From positions 130,569,388 to 130,633,387 of the forward strand of contig NC_134644.1 of NCBI RefSeq assembly GCF_030463565.1: a stretch of 64,000 bases of DNA, read 5' to 3'. This document shows, piece by piece, positions 51,301-60,300 of the stretch. A program made the translations under genes and the position numbers. Every line of letters starts with the position of its first letter. Positions within the stretch are counted from its first letter, which is position 1. Origin of the DNA: Pelecanus crispus. Lineage: Eukaryota; Chordata; Aves; Pelecaniformes; Pelecanidae. The notes beneath the pieces were generated by a model. The model was not told the DNA's origin. It was given only the letters and a program-made list of their open reading frames with translations, and did not search any database.

Positions 51301-54300
51301 TGCTTAATGATCTTGCATGAAGATTCTAGGTAAAGGGGTAGCAACCGGGAGCTTACAGTCAGTTACTCTGCTTTCCTTTCAACAACAGTAAAAATCTGCA
51401 AGCTGTATCAAGTGGGTGATTCAAAGATGCGGTCAATTTCTTCAGTTAAGTGTTCTTAATGAGCAAAAAGAAACCTTTAATCATATTAGGGGAATAATGA
51501 AATTAATCTGGGATTCTAAGCTTTTTCTCCCATGCAAATGAATACAACAAACATAACACTGTACAGTTCTGAAGCAAATATCAGACATGTTTCGAGAAGC
51601 CTCAGAAATAAGAGCATATGAACTTTTGTTTTGTTTTAAATAAGATCACAAGATCTGTCTTCCCAAAACATCTCATTGCACTGAGGTAACTAGAACAAAG
51701 CAGGCTTCTTGTTTGTTCAGGGGAACATGACACAGCCTGTGATATTTATCAACTTCACAAATGAGAAATTCTATGGGAGGATTAGGAGAAGAGAGGAAAT
51801 CTGACAATGCAATCATAACTGAGGTATTAAAAGTCTATTAAAAAACTACTGTAGGTGTAAAAGCATAAAAGAAAACATTCCATGTGACTGCTAATACTTG
51901 GAAGTGCCTTCCAGTTCAAATCCAAATTTCCTTAGATGCCTTAGACATGGTAGAAAAGGATCTTAAAATGAGTATTCCTAGTACAAGAGAATTAAAGAAA
52001 TGTAATCTTCTGCCACGAGGACGTAGAAAGTGTTAGCATGAAGAACAATTCTTCTTTTTATTAGTAAAAAATACTAAATGTTGACTATTTCGGTTTTCTT
52101 AGGCTGCTATAAACATACTCATACTGTAGACTTCTTAAGTTTTTCTAGTTTTCCCCATTTTCTATATGGAATAAAACACCCAAACAAACCAACAGCTGGA
52201 ATGCCTCGGACAAAACTTCTTCACCCTTTTTTTCTGAATTCTTTCTCAGTAGTCTACTCTGAATGGATTCTGCACTAAGCATAATAATAGTTGTGTATCT
52301 TCTAGTAATGAGTCCTATTTTAATGCACACCTAACATGTGCTATGCATTTTGTCTTATTCTAGTCAGAAAGTACATGTAATACAATGTGCTCATTTTAGT
52401 ATAGAAATTTTAGGCCTAAGATTCTGCATTTGTTGAGAGAAATTTACAAAAATTGTTAAGAAAATTTAAAAAAATAGCATTTTTGCATGCATCATCATAA
52501 CCCCTTCTCTTGGAGCATCAGACAGTCTTTACTATTCAAAAACCTTTACAAAATTACTTAAAGTACAGTTAAAGTAAGAATCAAGGCTCTGAACTTGATG
52601 TGCATTGTCATGGAAGTCAGTATTGAATAAACAGAAAATACATCTGCAGTAGGCTAGACTCCTGACAACAACCAACAGGACAACTTTGTACCAGTCAGAA
52701 TTATTTAAGTTCAGAAGACTTCATAGTCATGTACTGAGACCAGATCACAGTCTCCTAGCTTTACATGTAGACTCTTCACTTACTAGGCAAGGTGTTGTAT
52801 GCCAATAACAAAGTGTACTGCTATTGTAGGGCACCCAAAATAGAGAATATAGTGAAGTCAATGACTGCAAAAAACTCCCTAAGTTCCCCCTGATCTCTAT
52901 AATCACCTCACTATTTCAAGCACAGGTTCAGACACCTACCTACAAACTAGCACCTGCCTAATTAAACCTCCATACAAAAAGGGTGATAAACAGTTAAATG
53001 TGTGTGATATTAACATAACATTATTTGAATCTGTTGTAAATCCAGATTATCAACCAGATCCAAACACAAAAGAACCAACCTTTAGTGACAAGTTTAGTTT
53101 GAAGCACGTAAGTTACTTGCCCTAGCTGTTTTCCTCAAGTAAGGGTTTAAATCATTGCAAAGTTTTTTCCCAGTCCCATCACTGCCTTCTAGTAAGTCAG
53201 CAGTACACAGCTGACAGTACTGATGATTCAGAGGTTATACAAAGGGATGCTGAATACCTCTCCTTCTCTCCAATAATACAAAAAACATCAAGCCATCAAG
53301 GCCACTTAGTCAGCCTCAGTCCCATTACTTGTTTTGAATCCTGAGGTTTCAGCCTAATTTCTACCAAGCATGCCTATCGCCCCTTGCCCTTTATCAAGGA
53401 ATGTCATTACACTATCTTACAGCAGACATGTACATGAACAATCAAAGTTTTTTTGTTTGTTTTTAAATGAGAGCCAGCCACTGTTCAAAAGATATGTCAA
53501 TAACATGCAGCCACCCAGCTCATTCTAGGCCATTTGACATTTCATACACTTAGGTCTATTTTTAAATCTCATAATTGTGGGGCCAAGTTTCACCTTTAAG
53601 TTGCATACTTCCAAGTCATCAAACCCACACATTTCTGATGATTGTGACACCACAACTGTATGCATACATTTAAAAGAACATTTTCAGCAAGAACATCAAA
53701 GGCAGAAGGAGTGTTAAACATGCTCATTTGTGCTTCACAACACCCAACAGCACACATTTAAAGAACGAGAGCATGCTTTGTGTATTTTACTACAATACCC
53801 CATACTTACTGCACAGCCATCATACTGGTTTCCATCATGGAGTCCATTCTCCCTTCAGCTGCAATGTCAGAAACCAATCTGTCTGTGTCAGTAAGAACAT
53901 CAGCTGCGCAGGCTCCACCAGCTTCTGAAGCTGCCACTGAGTAGGCTGACGGAGAAAAATTACTAATTCTCAGTTTATTAACTTCTTCTTCAAGCTTTTT
54001 CTTCTCTTCAAGTAAGCGAGCTCGATCTTCAGAAAGTGTTTCAATCAAATCTGTGACACAAGTAAATAAAAATCTTTTAGTAACAGCAGCACTAAGGATC
54101 AAAACCAATCTGTAGCAAACGGAATTGTCCTATTAGAAAAGATTAGAATACTTTTTCAGAATTTTGCTTACCTTTATCTTTTTCTTGCTGTTGTGTAAGC
54201 ATTTTTAATTTATCACTAAGATCATTAATTATGTTTTCTTTTTTCATTTTCTCCCTTGCCAGAACAGTGTTAAAGTTGGTCTGAAAACAGAAAGAAGTAT

Positions 54301-57300
54301 TACCGAAATAAGAAATGTGCATAATGCTTTGTAATCCAGTTAGTGTCCAACAGTTGCATGTTTTATACTAAAACCAGTTACTTTAAGGATTACAATGGTT
54401 AAGACAAAGCTGCACTGCATCAAGATATGTCACATGTAATAAAAAAGAAAAATATCATTATTAATAAACTAGAATAATATACTAGAATCTGAATTAAAAA
54501 TACATTTCAAGTCATGCATTAATTAGTTAACAATTAATGCAGAAGTCATACAGGAATCCTGGCTAATAGCTTGAATAACTGAACATAAGAGGCTAGCATA
54601 TCCTTCCCTATCAGCCTGACAAATCTGCTTCTTCAATCCTTCCACCAGCCATTATGCCCTCACCCCTTCTACTCTTAAGGTTTGCTGACGAGACAGACAA
54701 GAACTACCAACAACTATCTATTAAAAGGATATTTTAAATTACAATTTCACTTTTTTGGTGAATTTTAAGATTGTCTTGACCTATGCCTATCAACTCTCAG
54801 TCTTAAAATGCAAGCTATTTGGCAAGCTACACACCTTACATAGTGCACACTGGCCTTTAGTATATGTCCGCATAGCAAAACTATCACACACCACAAGCAT
54901 AAGTAAAACCTCTAAGATAACTTTACTGAGGAAAAAAAAATTACTTAAGGGTGAGGTGAAATACCCAGAATATTCAGTGATCAGCAGAGACAGTCCAGCA
55001 CTTTCAACAGTGACTGATACACCATTTTTATGTTGTTGGGTTTTTTACTTGGTTAATCTTTGGGGGTTTGGGTTTTTTTTTTTGTTTTGTTTGGTTTTTT
55101 TGTTTGTTTAAAGAAAAAGTTCCATCTTCCCTGGAATTTGTTGTTAACGCCTCAGAACCTTCCCTTCCACGCTCTGCTGCACAAATGAATATTATCAAAT
55201 AATGAGGAAAATGGCATATTAAGGCATACTCTGATGGAAAACCAAATCTTATGATTACCAATGTAATGTACAAAATATTCCTATCAGATTTACTATGTAA
55301 GGCTTAGTTCAGTATTACTGTTTGCAGTCCAAAAATTTAAAAAAATATTCTTTCCTTTGCAACTGTCTGCAATTTTCTGCTCTCTGCACCAAGTGATTCA
55401 TAGCATTCATTCACCAAGCTGGCTGATCACTACATTGTCTCTTTGTCCTTATTTGATCCTACCATAGCTAAAGTAAGTAGAGGTGCCTAAAACAGAAAAT
55501 CCTTTCTTAGTGTTTAAATGCAACAAAGCTGTAGATAATAGCTGTTACTAACAGAGATTTAATTTAAGAACTGAAGACTCATGTACAAAATCTGAGAAAT
55601 ACAAGATGTTAGGAAAGGAAAAAAATGTGTGGATACAGATATAATTATTAATCCAGTGCGATATGATTTTGTATCAAGGTGTGGAGTACATAGTGTTTCT
55701 AAGTTTATTAAGCAGAAGATAACATTCGCTTTGAACCTCAAACACCACCGGCCCAAGCTAATAAAGTTTAAAAGCCAGTAAGTGGCATTCCAAATCAATT
55801 ACTATTTCAAATAATTAATTTTGTGTTGTCCACAGATTTTGTGCTGTTAACTTAAACTATACTTAACCAGTATCTTTCTGGAGTTCAACAGATTAATGGA
55901 TAAAAATTTACAGCACTAGCTTAACAACTTAAGCAAAATAAGTCACAAAATAACAAAAATTGAATCTGGATTTTTTTGTGTTTTGTTTTTTTCTTTTTTT
56001 TTTAAATGCTTCAGGTTTGGATTCCATTAACACATCATATCCTGGCTCCAGGTAGCAGTGCAAATTTATAATGCTTAAGTGTTACACAGAAAAAAAACCA
56101 AAAAAACAAAAAAACAAAACAAACACACAACTCCATAACTTCAAAATGGCAAAAGAACACATAATTGTCATGGGAACAAAAGTAATAAAAAAGAATCAGC
56201 TTTACCTGCTGTTCTGCAGTGAGTGATGTTCTGATGTTCTGCATTTCTTCATTCTTTCTTTTCTCTTGTTCTTCAAGTTGCTCTAAGAACTTCATTTTTT
56301 CTTCCTGAAGCTTCTCTTGAAGTTCAGCAACCAAGCTTGATTCAGCAGATGATTCAGTGGGAGGACTTAAAAGAAAATGTTTAGGCTTTAAATTTGCAGC
56401 ATATACAGAGTCCCAGAATACATGAAATAAGCAAACACACGAAAGTCAAAAGTTCCTTTTTGAGACATTTTTCTGAAATGTTTAATAAATACTGCATTCC
56501 AATTAAGTCATTAAAAAGTAGAATTGAAGATTAGTAATCATGACCATCTCACCAAATTCTCACTCTTGGGCACTCTGTTTTTTAGTGTACTACACTGGCT
56601 CTAATTTTGAAATTTTGTTGAGAGGAGAAATTTTGTTTTCATTTTTCTAACGTAACAGGTGTGGAAAGTGGTAAAAAGAGGAACAGTGACACATCAACTC
56701 CCTGAAGATTCTTAGCTTGTCAAAACGCAAAGCCTCCGGAACTCTCACACAATTAAAGCAATTCAGCAATAAATCTGATGCTAAGGAATCCAGATACGAA
56801 ACTCAAAACTCTGGGTTACAGAATCTGGAGAACAGTACTAATGACCATGAAGAAAGGAAAGCCTCAACAGTCATCGAGGCAGGAAGGATAATGACCTTAA
56901 ATGGCTCCTGAAACGAGCAATGTTACATAGGCCAAATATCTTCCATCACTGAACCCAAAGCATTAACTACCCTCTTCTGTGTTTTGGCCTGAGTTATCAA
57001 GAACTACCACTGAGGAACCCTGGGACAGACAAATCCCTTTGTTCGGCAACTTTTGTGAAAAGCTATTATTTTAAAATTTCTATTATTCCTCTACACCAGA
57101 ATCATATTTAATAGAAAGAAAATCCCCCAAACGTAACTCTACATCTACATACATGTGTCAATGGTTTTCTCTAGTCATAGCAGCCTGGAGGTATGGTCTC
57201 CTGATGTTAGGTAAGCTGTGCTGAAAGCAAAACATCATGTGCTAATATACTAACATGCACAAGCACAACTCCTAATGCTAAAAATGCTCCAAGAATTCTT

Positions 57301-60300
57301 CTTGCTTCATAATGCAAAGCTTCTCTGTTAAGACTAAGGGCTGCAGAACCTCAGAGACACCAGAAAGATTCAGCATAGAGAAAAACTGAACTGTGGAGGA
57401 GGCAGGGAACCTAAAATTCTGATCTTTGCATACTGGATGGGAGTTTGGGAATCCATGAAATGACCAGTTCCAGCCATTTCTACAGTCTTTGCTTTATCAT
57501 ATGAACCAGCACATACTCACCTACCTCTGTTTCTGCCATCAAATCTCCCGATCAAGTTAAGAAAACACAGGGTAAGTTTGTCTGAGAAGTGTAAACAAGA
57601 GGTACGCCTGCACCTTACTTTACAAGCACAAAAAATTCACTCATATTATTCCAAGGCTGTTAGCTGCACTAAACCAAAGCGGCTATCATCTGCCTCTCAG
57701 GCTGCCTGGACTACTGACTATTTGCAAATGACAGCCAAGTAAAGGATATTGTTATTCTGCAAAGGATGCTAACACACATCCCTAGTTTTTAAAACTTGTC
57801 ACTATGTTAGGTATTGAGTTCACACATTTAATCTGCAAAGGTCTCAACAACTATGGCAACAGTGACAATGCCTAACTTTTTTTAGTGGTTTCAAGATACC
57901 AAAAGCACATTTCTTCAGAGATTGGGGTTCCTTTGCAAGTAAACATCGTAATGCTCTACCCTAAGATAACAAAGGGTGTATTTAGCAACACTGCCGCTGT
58001 TCTACCACAGGGGCATGTACTGAAGATACAAACTATTATGCAGTAGCTAAGCACTCAAAAAGCCCAAAAGAAGTTGTAAATAAAAGAGCCCTGAAAGCCA
58101 ACTGAAGTTCTCAGAGTGGCAAAACAACCCTTGACATTCCAGAATTCAGAAGTAAAATAAGCAGAGAGGAAAGCAAGTCATGAGACACCCAGGTAAATCT
58201 TTTTTATGCTGCTAAGAAAGCATTTTTGTGCTGGATTAAATTTCAGTTTATTTCTAAATTAAGCCTAGCTGTGAGAAAGAGCATGTACTGCTCTACAGAG
58301 AAACTTCACTACTGATGGTGGTCTGATAGAAGTGGCTGGACAACACCAAGGCTAGAAGACTCCAAAGCTGTAATTCAGGTTTCAAAGCAGTCAGGGTTCC
58401 TTTTCTGTTTTTAACATTCTCTTATAGATCTTTTAACTAACCAGCAGACTGCTTCACAATGAAAGTCATTACAGAAATTGTCGGTTTCAATTAATCTTGG
58501 CTAGTATATACTACATACAGTAGAAAGATTAAATAGGAGAGTTACAAATGCCTTGCAGTTTTATCATATTTCTAATCATAACGACTTGAATTCCAGGCAC
58601 GTGATAAACAAAACACATTAATTTTCATATGTTGGTGATGCATGGGTCACGAACATTTCTTTGTCACTTCTACATATTTTTGTTAGTTTTCATGTAAGTT
58701 CAGAAACTAAATTCCCGATACCAGTGCACCACTTAAGTCAAATTTAACAATTCGTCTCCCTCTTTGTGCCTTCCAGGCAGCTAATGTAACATTGCTCTTG
58801 CAGAAAAGGACATTTATCTGACAAGCATGTAAGCACATGCCAAATAAAAGTCTGTTTCTACCATTACAAGTTAACTGGTAAACAATGACTGAGTGAGGAT
58901 AAGAAGTCAGCTTGAACTACTGACTTAGCTTGGGGTTTTAGGAACTCAAAAACCAAACAGCTAGACAGTGACTTTGAAATATTAAGACAGATTCACATAA
59001 CATATATGCCCTCTGGAGATAAAACACAGCATGTCCTTACTCCTAGAGAAAAAGCCTAACAGCAGATTAAAGGCATAAAGAGTAGCCTTAGGAGGCAATG
59101 CATATTTTAACATCACACTGAAAATTAAATTACTTGACAGAACTCATAACAAACCGCTAACACTTCTTTAGACTGAAGCAGATAACATTTCTTTGAAATA
59201 CATTACTATCTGTTTTATCCAGTCTCTATAGGAATACACACAGCTGTGCTCCGAAGTTGTTCAAATTTAAGTGTAGATAGTGGATTTTTAAAATGTCTGA
59301 TGACACAGCTACATCTTTTTCCTGCTGAGTCAAGATTTTAAAACTTCTACAGTACATTAATACATATAAAAGGAAAAGAACATAGGGTTTATGTTTTTCC
59401 TCCTCATTTTACCGTATTTCTTTAAAAAGAATACTTTGTTCCATTAAGAAAGTCAGTTCTTAATTTCATTCTATCCCAATCTCAATTCAAAGAACGTAAT
59501 ATTATCTTGATGTGTTTTTTCATACACTGACATACAAAACAGACACTGATACAGCATAATTTAATGACGGGTATGTTCGCATATCAAAATCCTGAGGTAA
59601 TGGGACTGAAGTGCATAATTCAAGTGAAGTGCATATTCAGATTTCCCTTGCACTATGTAAGTGAATCGTGTGCACGTGTTGGACTCTGCATAACCTCCCC
59701 TCTTTTTTTTTTTTTTAAACATTACATTGATATTCAAAAGTTAAATAATAACTTAAGTCTGTATTCATGTTCTGCGGTACTCTTCTGGCTTTTATACCCA
59801 TTCTGTCCAATTTATTGGTCTTTTCCCATTTCGTATACTTGGTATATCATAGTACCTAGAAAAAAAATGCTCTATTTAGGTATTGTACAAACAAGATCTA
59901 TCCGCTGCATTCCTCCACACTACAGGAACATAAATGACAAATTCTAGCATTTCAAAATAGAATATCGCTTCTAAGTCACATAGAAAAATTCTAGTATTTC
60001 CATTCCACAACATCATCATCTACTCTGCTGACAGGCATTATGAACTAGTAAGTAGATACAGTAAGTCAGAAAGAGTAATTCTAGGCATTTATGGCAAGGG
60101 AAAATACAGTTTTCTTTTTACAATAGAAAAACACTGCAGAAATTAACAATGAAAAACAGTGATGTTAGGATGTTCTTTAAAATGATGTTGCCCACATGTG
60201 TTTTCCACAAGCTCAAACTGAGGACCCTGAAGTACATAACCGTGGTAGCTAAAGTCAATGGAAGTCCAGGTGGCCATCGGACAGTTCTTAGTCGATCATA

